Part shown: positions 10,367 through 23,123 of the stretch, piece after piece
Layout: each line of letters begins with the position of its first letter
Position numbering within the stretch: position 1 is the first letter of the stretch
Source: Capillidium heterosporum
Taxonomy: Eukaryota; Entomophthoromycota; Entomophthoromycetes; Entomophthorales; Capillidiaceae
Direction: 5' to 3'
DNA length: 64,000 bases
Assembly (NCBI GenBank): GCA_016630905.1
Contig: WBMQ01000007.1
Coordinates: 1,364,001-1,428,000 of the forward strand
The notes under the pieces: generated by a model
The model's input: only the letters and a program-made list of their open reading frames with translations
The model's database searches: none
Told to the model about the DNA's origin: nothing
Position numbers and translations under genes: made by a program

Positions 10367-13300
10367 TTAAAGTTTGTTGGCCATCACCAACGGGGCATGA
10401 TTCGGAACTTCAGCCTTATCAAAGGAAAAGACGCTTAGTGGGAACCTGGGCAAGGGAGCCCTAGTGACGTTCTGTTGGGATCTCCAGGTTAAGAGGTCGC
10501 CAATTGATATACCACAGTCCTCAATTGTGTAGGATCCCTTCGAATCGTTCTTAGTACCAGCCTCATCATCTGGGTTTGAGTTCAGCTTTTGCGAGTTCAT
10601 ATGGATCGATAGCTTTTTACGTTCAGATGCACCTTTGACGATGTATTTCTCAATTATCTTGATGGCTTTTTCCTGCTTAACTTGATTCAAGGCACTGGCG
10701 ATTTTTTCATCTATGATAAAGAAAATAGTTAAGCTCTAAATGCTAATGGGAATATTTACTCAATTCAAACTCGTATTCTCCATCGAATATAGCGCTCCAC
10801 TGGTTGGAGGCTAATTCGGATAGGTTATCCTCCTTTTTAAGGATTGATGGCGATCAGAGCTTGCACTCGCTTCTGGAACTCCTCCGGCTTTAAGCTCTTG
10901 ACTTGCTCCTACTAATTTCAAAAATATAGACATGAGTATATGGATACAATAAAAACTGTACCAAAAATAAGTTCAAGAAGTTTTCGATCCTAGACTCCAA
11001 GTAGATCGGGCTTTGGTTGGACTGGATCATTATAGATACTCCCACTGATGAAATCTGGTGGCGCTTGGAGACTTGTACGGTGTAACCCAGTTGCTCGATG
11101 GTCCGAAGTTGATTGAAAGCTGGTTCTTCCATAAGGTACCCGATAAGCTCAGAGTAAGCGTAGTGCAGGTAAGTGTCCGTATCCAGTAGAGTAAGGTAGA
11201 AATCAATAGCACAATTAACATCTTCGGGGTTAGGGACGGTTGCCGTATACACCAGTTCACAGGTAGGTCCAGGTAACTCAACGCTACGACGTCCAATAAG
11301 TTCAGCAGGGCTCAACGTGTTGAAATTCAGTTCAGCTTGGATATGCTTCAAAATCTTGAGAGAATCCTAAAAAATTTTAAGTATTATTTAGGGCATCAAT
11401 AAAGGTACTTCAGGAGCAATGTTCCCAACTACCAAAGTCTCAACGAAGACTCGAGCCAAGTAAGTTTTGGCAAAGGCCTCGATCTCGTCCTTTGTGAGAG
11501 CTAAAGTACAAAATTTAGCTCATTTCAAAAAGTGCAAAACAAACTTGAAGTCTCCTTAAGCTTTTCTTCATAGGACCAATATTTCTCCAGTAACGCAAAG
11601 GAGTTGTAGTGGTCGGAGTAGTACAGTGAGGACTGGACTTTGTAATTCTCATAATGCCTTATCAACTAAAATTATAGGTAAAGTAAGCATCAGAACATAG
11701 GTTAAAACGAAAAACTTACCTCGTCCTTCCAAACCTTGAACTTCTCTTCCGTAACTTTCAGGTTTACAAGATGCTTAATGATCTCCAAAAGCAACAGCTC
11801 GATCTTATCACTGAATCCACCAACAAAGATGACCAATCCATTGTAGGTAATTTCCAAATCAAAGTACAGCCCTGATAGACTGGCATCATAGCCGAACTCG
11901 ACTAGATTGTCAATGACGATACTGCGAAGCAACTCCAGTAAACAGAACAGCCTGGGTGATGCATAAACGTATTGGATTTTTGAGATGGATACGTAGGTAA
12001 GCCTTGGGTATTTCGAAAGATCCCTTCTGGTAGAACAGGGATCCACGTTCGTCTTTTACCAAAAGCACTGGTTTCTACAAAAACTTTAAAATGAAAACCA
12101 GACATTAGGATGGTACCTCTTTGGAAGCAAGTGGGGTATTCACGATATCAAACCTCTTGGGGATGAAGATGTTAGGCTTAGGAAGCTCTAGACAAGAGTT
12201 TAATTCGATGTGCTGCAACTTCTACAGAAACATGTTAGAATGTATAGCAACCTCAAACTTTACCTTTAACAAAGTACTCGAAACGGGCTCAATTTTATGT
12301 TCCGTACCGTACCACTTTTCCGTGTCCAAGTTCTCCAGCTCTTTATTTGCCTTGCTGATGTGTACAACACTATCGAATTTGATTAGTAAATGTACATTCA
12401 AGTATGCTACGTCAGTTTCTCAGGAGTCATATAATCCAATATACCGTGTATAGCCGCTGGATCGTAAGTCCACAACAAGGAAGGGGCGGTGATAATCTGA
12501 TGCGAGGGCTGAGGGCTATGCATAAGGCCGGAGAGATTGGATGCATACCGGGATACGCCATACTTCTCCTGGAATCGGAATCTAATCTCGCAAAGCTCTT
12601 GAAGCTATAAAATAATGTATCAGTAAAAGCATAAGGAGCATTAATTTACCTCTTTAAAGTATTCTTCGGAAACACCATGCTCCTTTAAAAGCCTAATGTA
12701 TTGGAAGATGATGTAGACCATTTCATCTCTATGCTCTATTTCCATGGAATCAGAATATAATGTATAGGAATCTAAAGCTTTACCAACTCCTAACGGGGTC
12801 AACTCAATGTATATTTCGAATGAGGAGAACTGGGTATAGTTTGTTGTGGAGGAGGCGTTTAGAGAGGTGGCCCAGCTGTTAGATTTGAACAAGGAGAGCA
12901 AGGAGCCAGGACCTTCGTGCCCAATGAAGTGGGCAACATATGAGGAGGGCTAGAATTTAGAGTATTAATTCTTTTCTACACAAGCAAGAAAAAATATATA
13001 CCTTGGATTGGTATTTTCCATACTGATTGGGGATCTCAAAACTTAGTTCCAAAGTGCGGGCATCGCTAATCGGCACCACATTCAACACTTTCTATTTACC
13101 GAAGCAAAAGTTAAAACAAATATAACTACTATATATCAAGTTACTTGGAACATATCGGGATGGAATGGACTTTCCTTCACGTTAGGTGGTTCGATATCTA
13201 AGTTGACTATACCGGAGAACTTGGATACAACCCAATCTACTAACTGCTGTAAAGATTCTAATAGAATAGCATTTTTAGTTTTAAATATAGAAATAAATGC

Positions 13301-14054
13301 ACCCTTTCCATAAACAACTAACTTCATAATGTTGGCTGAATAGTTTTTCTTGTAAAACTTTATCAGCTCATCTCTGATATCGATTCCATTATTCTTTGGT
13401 TGAGTCCACAACGTGTCCAAGTTTCCTAAATGAAAATAACAAAGCAAATAAGCATGTTATTGCTCTTAATTTAAAATATTTACCAGTGGAAAAGGAAGAA
13501 TAAGGGTGATCCTTCTTAAATTGCGATTTCAACAGTTGGTTTAGTCTCCAGCCATCATCTTGAAGATTTTTGTTGTTTTCTGAGTCAACGGCATTTATTT
13601 CTCTCTCTGTACAACTGGGGCTGAACAATGAACTTACAAAAAATTGTGAAAACCTATCTAAAGCACCTTCCAAGTACTCGGTTCCAACGTCGAAATAGTA
13701 GTTGGTGTGGTCATAAGTGGTAAAGGCGTTGGAACCTCCCCCATGTTTAGCTAAATATTCAGAGTACTCATTTTCAAGTGGATATTTTTCAGTTCCCATA
13801 AACAACAAATGTTCACAGAAGTGGGCGAGTCCAGGTAGGTTTGATGGGTCGGATTGTGAACCCACAAAGATATCCAAGGCTGCGGCACTTTTGTCGGCTT
13901 CATCGTCGGAAATTAAAAGCACTTCGAGTTGGTTGGAGAGCTTTATGTTTTTGTACTGTCGCTTGTCATTGGGGCTTTGCACTATAGGTTGCAAATGTTC
14001 GTAGTACCTTGAACCCTGATCAGTCTCCTTCTCTTGATAATTTTCGAATTCCAT
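10367..14054 (-). CDS. Insulin-degrading enzyme-like M16 metalloprotease (copy 1)
   Basis: Fifteen exons read by eye, starting at the ATG at 14054-14052 and ending in MANKL-stop. The first exon carries the inverted zinc motif HXXEH as HFCEH (about residue 82-86) and the downstream ENNKN region with the third zinc ligand, so the catalytic site is intact. Later exons carry the M16 C-domains, including [12 protein letters not shown]. Insulysins (yeast Ste23 type) degrade short peptides in the cytosol. Two +1 frame changes are not explained by introns: AAT-C-CAA at 11972-11978 and AAT-C-CTT at 10839-10845. The protein matches copy 2 on both sides of each. Overall length is near 1000 residues, normal for the family. 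Likely functional if the +1 steps are real recoding sites. Confidence 0.85.
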
Positions 14055-15505
14055 TGTTGAAAGCTGCTGAAGGTTCGAACCTTTGTTTTCAAATTTGGAG
14101 TTTGAAGCGACATCATTGAGCTTTACAATACAGTGAAGTCATTTTCGCCGCTGGGATGTGGGGGGATTTTAAAAGGAACAGATATTTCATCGCTTAATAT
14201 GGAATAGCTTCAATAGACATTTGGTTTGCAGTGTAGTGACAGTTGGAATTAAAACTAAACTTGGTATATTTTTCTTTGGCATTGATTTTTGAATGAAACG
14301 AGTTAGAAGCTTGAATGAAGCATCAGTATACTAAAAGAAATAGTAGCGCATGCTATTTTTTCTATAAGTGTATATAAAAGTTTAAAGTATAAAATTCTAG
14401 TAAACATATTTGATAAGAGACAAAGCACCGTATATCCAAATATTTATTTTGAAAGGGCTCTACAAAATAAACTGTAGGTATGCCAATTTTAAATATTAAT
14501 GTGCTGAAGATTTTCTTAATAGATTAGCTGTAATATTGTTGGTACTAAATTTAAAAGAATTGCAACATCTCATTATTTTTCCAGGTATGATTGAGGCACA
14601 ATAGATAGTTAAATAGATTTAGTATATTAGGTTTTGATGAGTTATCAACTATACTAGCTTTACCAGTTGAAAAATTAGCCTTCAACTTTAAATACTAGCT
14701 CGGCTACTGTTCTTCAAATAGAGCTTGATTTCCATACTTTCGTTTGGAAAAATTAGACTAGGTTAAAGAGACAAAGGTAGCATCTGGCATACACTAATAC
14801 ATCGATTCTCTCTCTTTATCGTTTTTATCGTATGCTATATTATATAGTTTAATTATTATTTGAAATTAAATAGAAACATAGATATCTAGCCATTTAGCCA
14901 ATTTTTAAAAGGATAGTAACTGATAATGGCTTTTTACTCTACCTTAAAGATATTGAATTTACAACCTAAGCAAATTTCCATTGAAAATTACAACTCATTT
15001 TCGACACAGAACTAGTTCTTATCTCCCACAACCAATAGGGCCATCATTACTATCAAAGAAGATCTTTTTGCATCATACTTGGTAGTAGGATGGTACTATA
15101 AAACTATAGTTTGAATTCGAACATCGAAAAGATACAACCTTTTTACTCTAGAAGTTTCTAGAACTTAGTGCTATAAATGAACACTTTTTACAGTAAATTT
15201 TAGGAATAGTACTAGTAAACTTAATTTTATACTTGTGAAATAGTCGACTTTTTTACATAACTTCCTAATATCATCATAAAAAGAGTTATTCATGCATGTA
15301 GCATAATCTTAATAGTAGTCACGTTACTTCTATCGGAAACGGACAAGCCCACCATTCCAACTGCGTAAAATGCTCATAAAAACATCCTCAAAAATAAACT
15401 TTCCACCACCACTTTTGTAAAACTGGAGCCGTTACACGTAAGCACTTTATCGAAATTCTACTATAAAGGCCACAGGTTTTCACCTTTCCAAAAATTATAC
15501 AACAG
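14055..15505. other. Intergenic region between insulysin copy 1 and aminotransferase
   Basis: Divergent promoter region of about 1.4 kb, AT-rich. No repeat, RNA gene or further coding sequence can be supported. Confidence 0.6.
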
Positions 15506-16721
15506 ATGCCCAAACTACAAGACTTCCAACTGGAACGGTTCCTAGCGAAACACTGAGTTCAAATGCCAACATGCTTTAGGTTGCAGTGATCCGGAAAGCC
15601 ACACCATCAGCCAACTACTCCACTTAACCGACAACTACCAATCCACTTTGGACCAATTTCTCAACTTAAACCTATGTTATACGGAAACTCAAGGTAACGA
15701 CCTACTTCGTCAATTGATATTGGAGAAAGTTTATGGTAACGATGATAAGCTCAACATCGATAATATTGTTGTCCATGTAGGTGCTCAGGAAGCTATATTT
15801 ACGACTTATTCAGCACTTTTACAAGAGGGGGATGAAGTTATAGTCGAAGTGCCGTGCTACCAATCCCACTTTGAGATTCCTAAATCGCTAGGTGCTTTTG
15901 TCAAGCCATTGTATTTGAAAGATGAGGAAGGTGGATGGGACATCAACTTTAGTAAACTTGAGCAGATGATTAGCAAAGACACCAAGATCTTAGTTGTCAA
16001 TTCACCCAACAACCCAACTGGACATCATTTTAGTTTGCAGGAATTGGAAAAGCTGGTTCAACTCTGCAAGCTCCATGATGTGTGGCTGTTGGTAGATGAA
16101 GTCAATCGATTTATCGAGCATAAGAGAGAGAGTCATTTGCCATCGGTCTGTCAACTTTATGACAAGGGGATTTCTATCAATGTGTTGTCGAAATCTTTAG
16201 GGCTGGCTGGATTGAGGCTAGGCTGGTTGGCGACAAAGAGTAAGGATTTGATAACTAAGACGTCTAGAGTTAAGGATTATTTATCCATTACCCCGCCGGG
16301 TCCATCCGAATTTTTAGGTCAGGTTGCCTTAGAGCATATGGATAAGATTTTGGACCGCAATCTTGAGATCTATAAGGCGAACTTGTTGGTACTGGACAAG
16401 TTTTTGACCAAGTTTAGCAATTTGTTTGAGGCAGTTATTCCCAGTAATGGCGTAGTTTTGTTCTTGAAATTGAAAGTCGAGAACTTTAACGTTGGGTTCT
16501 TTGATGGGGATGAAAGTGCTAAGGACTTCGGCACTTTGTTTACTACCAAGTTGCTGAGTACTTGTGGAGTGCTGTTTTCCCCCGGTATATGCTTCGATCC
16601 TACTGACTCGAAGAATTATGATAACTTCGTTAGACTGGGTTTTGGTAGATCGAGCTTTAAAACCGGTTTGGAAGTTCTAGAGAAGTTCTTGGATGATAAT
16701 TTGCAGCAGCTTTCAGTTTAG
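15506..16721 (+). CDS. PLP-dependent class I/II aminotransferase
   Basis: Fold type I aminotransferase of the LGYTETQG / capreomycidine-synthase-like group. The start at 15506 gives MPKLQDFQLERFLAK, typical of this group. The frame then meets TGA at 15554 and continues in the +1 frame from GAG at 15555 (CAC-T-GAG), with recognisable sequence on both sides. Visible motifs: substrate loop NSPNNPTG, PLP lysine in LSKSLGLAGLRLGW, and C-terminal arginine in RLGFGR. One residue is odd: the usual D-E-x-Y that positions the PLP ring reads DEVN, with Asn replacing the conserved Tyr. Substrate cannot be inferred. It lies between two insulysin paralogues on the opposite strand. It is either a recoded active gene with an altered cofactor pocket or one beginning to decay. 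Confidence 0.8.
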
Positions 16722-16995
16722 TAGACTTACATGGTAAGCCGTGTAGGATATATACATCCTTTATTAAACCTTTTCATTTTATATATTGGGTGATCTATTG
16801 TATTTGCATGATAATGATTTAATAATTGGATACTTTATTTCCAACAACTTCAAATATAGTGGGAATACAATAGTTTATATACAATGTACGCGACTATATA
16901 TGTATTAAAATACATTTAACTTCATAGACATGCTAAAAGACCAACTGAACACTATATTTGCTAAAGTTTATTTACTATCACCACCCAAGGTCAAA

Positions 16996-19900
16996 CTACT
17001 GACCCTTATCGAACGAATAGACACTCAATGGGACTCTAGGCAATGGAGCTCTGGTAACAATCTGCTGGGTCTTCCAAGTCAAAAGGTCGTCAATGAGTAC
17101 ACCGCAATCTTTGATAGTATATGATTCCTTGGAACTATCTTCAGTCTTATCAGGCTTTTGGGAGTTCATATGGATCGATAATTTTTTACGTTTTGGGCCA
17201 CCTTTGACGACGTACTTTTCGATTATACTGACAACTTCCTCCTGTTTGACTTGCTTCAAAGCGTTGGCAATCTCCTTACCTATTGGCATAAATTTATTAA
17301 CAACTAATTTAGGACAATACAATAAAACTACTTACGTGCTTCAAAGTCATACTCCCCGTCAAATACAGCTCCCCATTGATTGTTAGCCAATTCGTTCAAG
17401 TTGTCCTCCTTCTTAAGTTTGATGGCGATCAAAGCTTGCACCATCTTCTGGAACTCTTCAGGTGCCAAATTCTTGATTTGATCCTATAGTTTTCAAAAAT
17501 ACCATTACGTTGAATATATGGGTAGGAAATATATGCTTACCAAGAACAGGTCCAAAAAGTTTTCAATCCTTGATTCCAAATAGATAGGGTTGCGGTTGGA
17601 CTGGATCATGACTGAGACGCCATCGGAGGAAATTTGGTTACGGCTGGCAACGTGTACGATGTACCCCAACTGCTCAACGGTTCGAAGCTGATTGAAAGCT
17701 GGTTCCTTCATAAGGTAGCCGATGAGCTCAGGAATAAGCGCGGTTGAGGTAGGTGTTTGTATCCAATAAGTTGATATAGAAGTCGATGGAGCAGTTGACG
17801 TCTTCAGGGTTGGGGACGGTTGTCGAGTAGACTAGCTCACAGTTTGACCCAGGTAAGACAATCTTTCGGCGTCCGACTAGTTCGGTAGGGCTCAAAGTAG
17901 CGAACTTTAACTCCGATTGGATGTGCTCCAAAATCTTTTGGGAGTCCTAAACAATTTTAGAATGGGAAAGTGGTGGAAAATGTACCTCAGGTGTCATGTT
18001 TCCAACTAGTAAAGTTTCAATATAGCCACGAGACAGGAAGATCTTGGCGAGGGCTTCGAATTTCATCTTTAGTGAGAGCTAAATTTAGAAATGTTAGTAA
18101 AGGTTCAAATGGTTAAAAACAAACTTGAAGCCTCTTTAAGCCTTTCCTCGTTGGTCCAGTACTTTTCAAAGAAGGCGGATAGGTTGTATTGGTTGGAATG
18201 GTGGATTGGGGATAGAACTTTGGTGTTCTCATAATTTCTTACCAACTAAAAATCCATCATGAGTACAAATATCTGCTAAAGCAACTTACCTCCTCTTTCC
18301 AAACCTTGAACTGTTCCTCGGTGATTTTTAGGTTTGTAAGGTGTTTAATAATCTCCAAAAGCAACACTTCAATCTTATCGCTAAATCCACCAACAAAAAT
18401 AGTCAACCCGTTGTAAGTGGTTTTCAATTCAAAGTATAAGCCCGCTAGACTAGCATCGTAACTAAACTCGGTTAAGTTGTCGGTAACAATACTGAGAAGT
18501 AGTTCTAAAGAGCAGAACAATCTGGGTGATGCATAAACGTATTGGTTTTTGAGGTGGATACGTAGGTAAGCCTTGGGGATCTCAAAGGATCCCTTTTGGT
18601 AGAACAGGGATCCACACTCATCCTTCACTAAAAGCACAGGTTTCTGTAGAAAATTAAAATGAAAGTCAAATATATAAAAAGTACTTCTTTGGAGGCAAGT
18701 GGAGTACTCACGATATCAAACCTCTTGGGGATGAAGAGGTTAGGCTTAGGAAGCTCTAAAGAAGAGTTCAAATCAACTGTTTTTCAATTTCTATAAAATA
18801 TTAATATATATAATAAACTCAAATTTACATTTAGCAAATTGTCTGAAAAGGGTTCAATTTTGTGTTCAGTGCCATACCACTTCTCTACCTCTAAACCTCC
18901 CAACCCCTTAACCGCTTTGTTTCTATAGACAATACTATTGAATCTAATTAGTATTTACAAATGAATCGAGTGTGTTACATAAGTTTCTCAGGCGTCAAAT
19001 AATCCAATAGCTCATGGATAGCTTCCGGTTCGTAAGTCCACAGCAAAGATGAGGCGGTTATGATCTGATGTGGGGGCTGTGGGTCGTGCATGCGGCTGGA
19101 GAGGTTGGAGGTGTACCGAGATACTTTATATTTCTCCTGGAATCGGAATCCAACTTCATAAAGTTCTTGCAGCTTTCAATGAAATGCTTATAAATACACC
19201 TGCTATTACTATATAACTTACCTCTTTAAAATATTCTTCAGTAACACCATGTTCCTTTAAAAGCTTAATGTACTGGAAGATGATACAGACCATTTCATCC
19301 TTATGCTCTATTTCGATATAATTAGTGGCAGTGATATATAGAGGAAATTTTACCAACTCCCAGCGGGGTCAACTCAATCGAAACTTCAAAATAGGAAAAA
19401 TCAGCGTAGCTCGTCATGGCATAGGAGGATAACGAGGTAGCCCAGTTGTTGGATTTGAATAGGGAAAGTAAAGAACCGGGGCCTTCATGCCCGATAAAGT
19501 GGGAGACGTAAGAGGAAGGCTATAGTTTCGATCTGGTTAGTTCAAATGGAAATTGAAAAGTAAAGCTATACGTACCTTGGACTGGTACTTTCTATACTGG
19601 TTGGGGATTTCGAAATTCAACTCTAAGGTACGGCTATCGTTGATGGGCACTACGTTCAAAGTTTTCTATTTACATTAAAAACAATTTTGCAAAAGCAACT
19701 TACTTTAAACATTTCGGAATGGAATGGACTTTCTTTTACATTGGGGGGCTCAATATTTAAATTTGCAATATCGGAGAATTTTGGTACAACCCATTCAACT
19801 AGCTGTTGTAAAGATTCTAATAAAATGGTTACGTTAGTTTTTAAAGTATGTTAAATATACCTTTTCCATAAACAACCAACTTCATGATATTGGCCGAATA

Positions 19901-20603
19901 GTTTTTCTTGTAAAAGTCGAGTAAAGCATCTCGAATATCGACATCACGACTCTTTGGACCAGTCCACAACGTATCCAAATTTCCTAATTAAAAATAAATC
20001 TATCAATACAAACTATATTTAAAATGAAATACCAGTGGAAAAGGAGGAGTACGGATGGTCCTTTTTAAACTGGGACTTTAACAGTTGGTTGACACGCCAC
20101 CCATCGTGCTGCAAATTTTTGTTGTTCTCCGAATCAACTGCCTTTATCTCCCGTTCCGTACAACTGGGGCTGAACAATGAACTTACAAAAAACTGGGAAA
20201 ATCTATCTAACGCACCTTCCAAAAACTCAGTACCAATATCGAAGTAGTAGTTGGTATGGTCATAAGAGGTAAAGGCATTGGAGCTACCGCCATGCTTAGC
20301 CAAGTATTCGGAGTACTCGTTCTCAATGGGATACTTTTGGGTACCCATGAATAGCAAATGTTCACAGAAGTGGGCTAGACCGGGTAAGTCGGAAGGATCG
20401 GATTGTGAACCTACAAAGACATCTAAAGCAGCAGCACTTTTGTCGGCTTCAAGGTCGGAGATTAGCAGGACTTCGAGTTGATTGCTAAGCTTTATGTTTT
20501 GATACTGACGCTTGTCGCTTGGGCTTTGTACTACTGATTGGGATAGTTCGTAGTAAGCTAAACCTTGGCTGGTCTTCTTTGCTAAATAACCCTCGAATGC
20601 CAT
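16996..20603 (-). CDS. Insulin-degrading enzyme-like M16 metalloprotease (copy 2)
   Basis: Paralogue of 10367-14054 with the same exon layout. I chose the ATG at 20603, which aligns with the start of copy 1, over the in-frame ATG at 20612. HXXEH is intact as HFCEH and ENNKN follows. Three +1 frame changes are not explained by introns: AGT-T-GAT at 18772-18778, ATT-C-GAA at 18055-18061, and TCC-T-GAG at 17727-17733. Copy 1 reads straight through at all three positions. The C-terminus is shorter than copy 1, ending SFDKGQ. The coding sequence between shifts is well conserved with no other stop, so the gene is either recoded or very recently inactivated. Confidence 0.8.
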
Positions 20604-21469
20604 TGTTGTCAACCTTTGCTTCTCTTCTAAATCTAAAAGAAGCTGTTGTAAATAAGCGCTCTTTTATAAACCTTTGATGGAATTTTAGGTTACGTAATTG
20701 GGATAGTCAGAACCTGAAAATCTTTGGGTATGAAAATGACGTAGATTGATTTGGATTGGATTTTAAAGAACTGTATGATTTAACAAGATGGATGTACTTG
20801 TATAATAATATTTGATTACTATAAGGATCTAGTAGTATGTAAATTTATATAAAGGTTGCTTATATAAAAATGTGGTTAAATTTTATTAAACTAAAATAGG
20901 TTGCGAAAAAATCTTATAAGGATGAACTGTAATTCAAAAGTTGCAAAAATTTAGATTATAACAGAAAAAAGTTATTAAGAATGTACAAGAGGGCTAGAAA
21001 CAATTAGAAGCCTTTCCAAATCTAAATAAGCAAGGACAAGTTGTTATTGTATATTTTACTTTATGGTTATAAGGGCTGATTCTTGATAAAAATTATTTTT
21101 AAAGTAAATAGTAGCTTAAAATTAATTTAACTTTGTTTCTAAAGATAATAAAGTTGATAGTTTAGTACATTTACTTGGTCTTATCATTTGCTAACCTAAA
21201 ACTCAAGTATACTATATGTATTTGTATCTGGCATATTCTTTTATTAATATTTGAGTAAATAGTAATCTTTAATTAAAATGAATTTTTTATATAAAAGTAG
21301 TACAATTTTAGATTAAAAATCAAATTTATTAGAATTGATTTTCAATTAATATTTGCATATAAAGTTAGCTTTTGTAACCATATTTATGTTAAAAATTGAA
21401 TTGTTCAAAAGAATAAAATAATATACTTGATCATCTCCCAAAACCACCAAATGAGTATCTGGAACATTT
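20604..21469. other. AT-rich intergenic stretch
   Basis: Upstream of insulysin copy 2. No gene, RNA or repeat can be supported. Confidence 0.6.
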
Positions 21470-21803
21470 ACTACTAAAGACAAGTCACCTATATAAGGCC
21501 CACGGTGAACTTAGTAGTAGATCAAGTAATTATTAAATAAACGTATTGAACATTTGATATTTTCTTCTACTATCGGCATAGTATAGACTCCCTGCGTAGT
21601 ATAATTGAGAACTGATAATTTGCATCCCTCCAAGACCGAGAGTTGCATTGACCTGACCTGAATCAACAAACCTGAACTGAATCAACAACCTGAACTGAAC
21701 CGAATCTGAAAACTTAAGATAAACAATGGATTTGACTACATTCCTTAGTCTCGTGGCTACGGTTGGAGTAGTCCTGTCTGCTCACCGCCTCTGGATCCGA
21801 CTC
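21470..21803 (+). mobile_element. LTR-like segment, first of a convergent pair (fossil)
   Basis: This segment is homologous to 22298-22621 on the other strand. It contains a TATATAA box (about 21491), an AATAAA signal (about 21536), a leader rich in CTGAACTGAA-type words, and the start of a short frame with a hydrophobic N-terminus (ATG at 21726). Promoter plus early polyadenylation signal suggests a long terminal repeat with the adjacent 5' end of an element. No reverse transcriptase or other diagnostic domain is present, so the family is not established. A small gene family with a conserved promoter is the alternative. Confidence 0.35.
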
Positions 21804-22297
21804 CAGGCACGATTATCCTCTCTGTATAACCTTTGTGTCAACTTCCTTAGCCTTTATGGAGTACTGGCTACCGCTACTGCCTGGTTGACTCCTGCTGGTA
21901 AGCGTTCTTTGTGGACGTTTCCCAACACTCACTACTCTTTAACTTTGGTGCTTTAATTAGTGTCTGTTATAAAAAGTAGTTTTTATAAAGAGTAAAATGT
22001 TAAGTATAAAAGTAATTGATCAATCGAAAAGTTTTTGTTTTCTAGTAACAAGACTTTGAGATTGGGACTGAATAATTAGTTGATACAAAATTATATTTTT
22101 GATAGCATTTAAATTTATAGAAAATAGTCATTTTGATATAAAAATTTATCTAATTTTGTTAATGATTTCTCTAGCACAACTTGATAACTCAAAGTAATAA
22201 TATTAGCAAATATCATTTTATTTAAAAATTATATATTTTTACATATTTGAGTAAAACAATGATATAGCATTTTTGAGCTGACTTTTATAGAGATTTG

Positions 22298-22621
22298 CCT
22301 AATCCAGAGACGGTGGGCGGATAGGAATACTCCAAGAGTAGCCATCAGGCTAAGGAGCACAGTCGGGTTCATTGGTTCAGGAGGGTGCTAGGGTTTAGTT
22401 CAGATCAATTCGGTTCAGTTCTATCGTTCGGTTCAGATCAGCGCAACTCTCTACTGTCGAGGGATGCCGATTATCAGTTCTACGTTATACTATGCAGGGA
22501 GTCTATACTATGCCAATAGTAGAAGAAATATCAAATGATTCAATACGTTTATTTAATAATAACTTGACCTCCTACTAAGTTCACCATGGGTCTTATATAG
22601 GTGACTTGTCCTTAGTAGTTG
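22298..22621 (-). mobile_element. LTR-like segment, second of a convergent pair (fossil)
   Basis: Inverted homologue of 21470-21803, with the same TATA, AATAAA, leader and first codons of a short hydrophobic frame (ATG near 22372). Divergence between the two is clearly more than a few percent, so they are not a recent pair. Only the 5' portion of the presumed element remains in each. Confidence 0.35.
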
Positions 22622-23123
22622 GTCCTTTGAGTACTGGTAATTGACGTTTTCCCTAATCCCTCAGTAACACTATTCCTCTTGTTTTCTGGGCATTCGTCAT
22701 TAACCCCAGAAATGACAAGATTGATTTAAAGACCATCAATGCTAAATAAAACGCTTAATTCATGCTAAAGAGAAAAGAACTTCTAGCATTGCTAAAAGAT
22801 TTGGGTGTTAACTTTAGCAACCTTATTCATACATATTATTTTTCAATTCAAAGTTTACATAAGTAAATTTCACCCAATAGCATATTACCACCTGTTCCTA
22901 AAATTTCTTCAAATTAAAGCTGAAGTAAATCCAATAGTTGAACTTGGAGATTGCAATGTCTTTTCTAATAACCAGCTTAAAAAACTTGCCAACTTGTATA
23001 AACTTTAGTATCTATAAATTAGAGTTGAAACTTAGTCCATTTTCACTATTAATAGGACATATAAAAACTCTATACATCATAAAAGTAAAAGATTTCTGAT
23101 GTATTTCTAATGAAATAAGAACT

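Noticed and set aside
14066-14082. GGTTCGAACC as a tRNA B box
   Set aside because: No A box, acceptor stem or cloverleaf around it; it lies in the leader of the insulysin gene. No tRNA gene was found elsewhere by eye.
15648-15650. TTG at 15648 as the aminotransferase start
   Set aside because: The frame is coding well upstream of it and family sequence continues to the ATG at 15506 across a +1 step.
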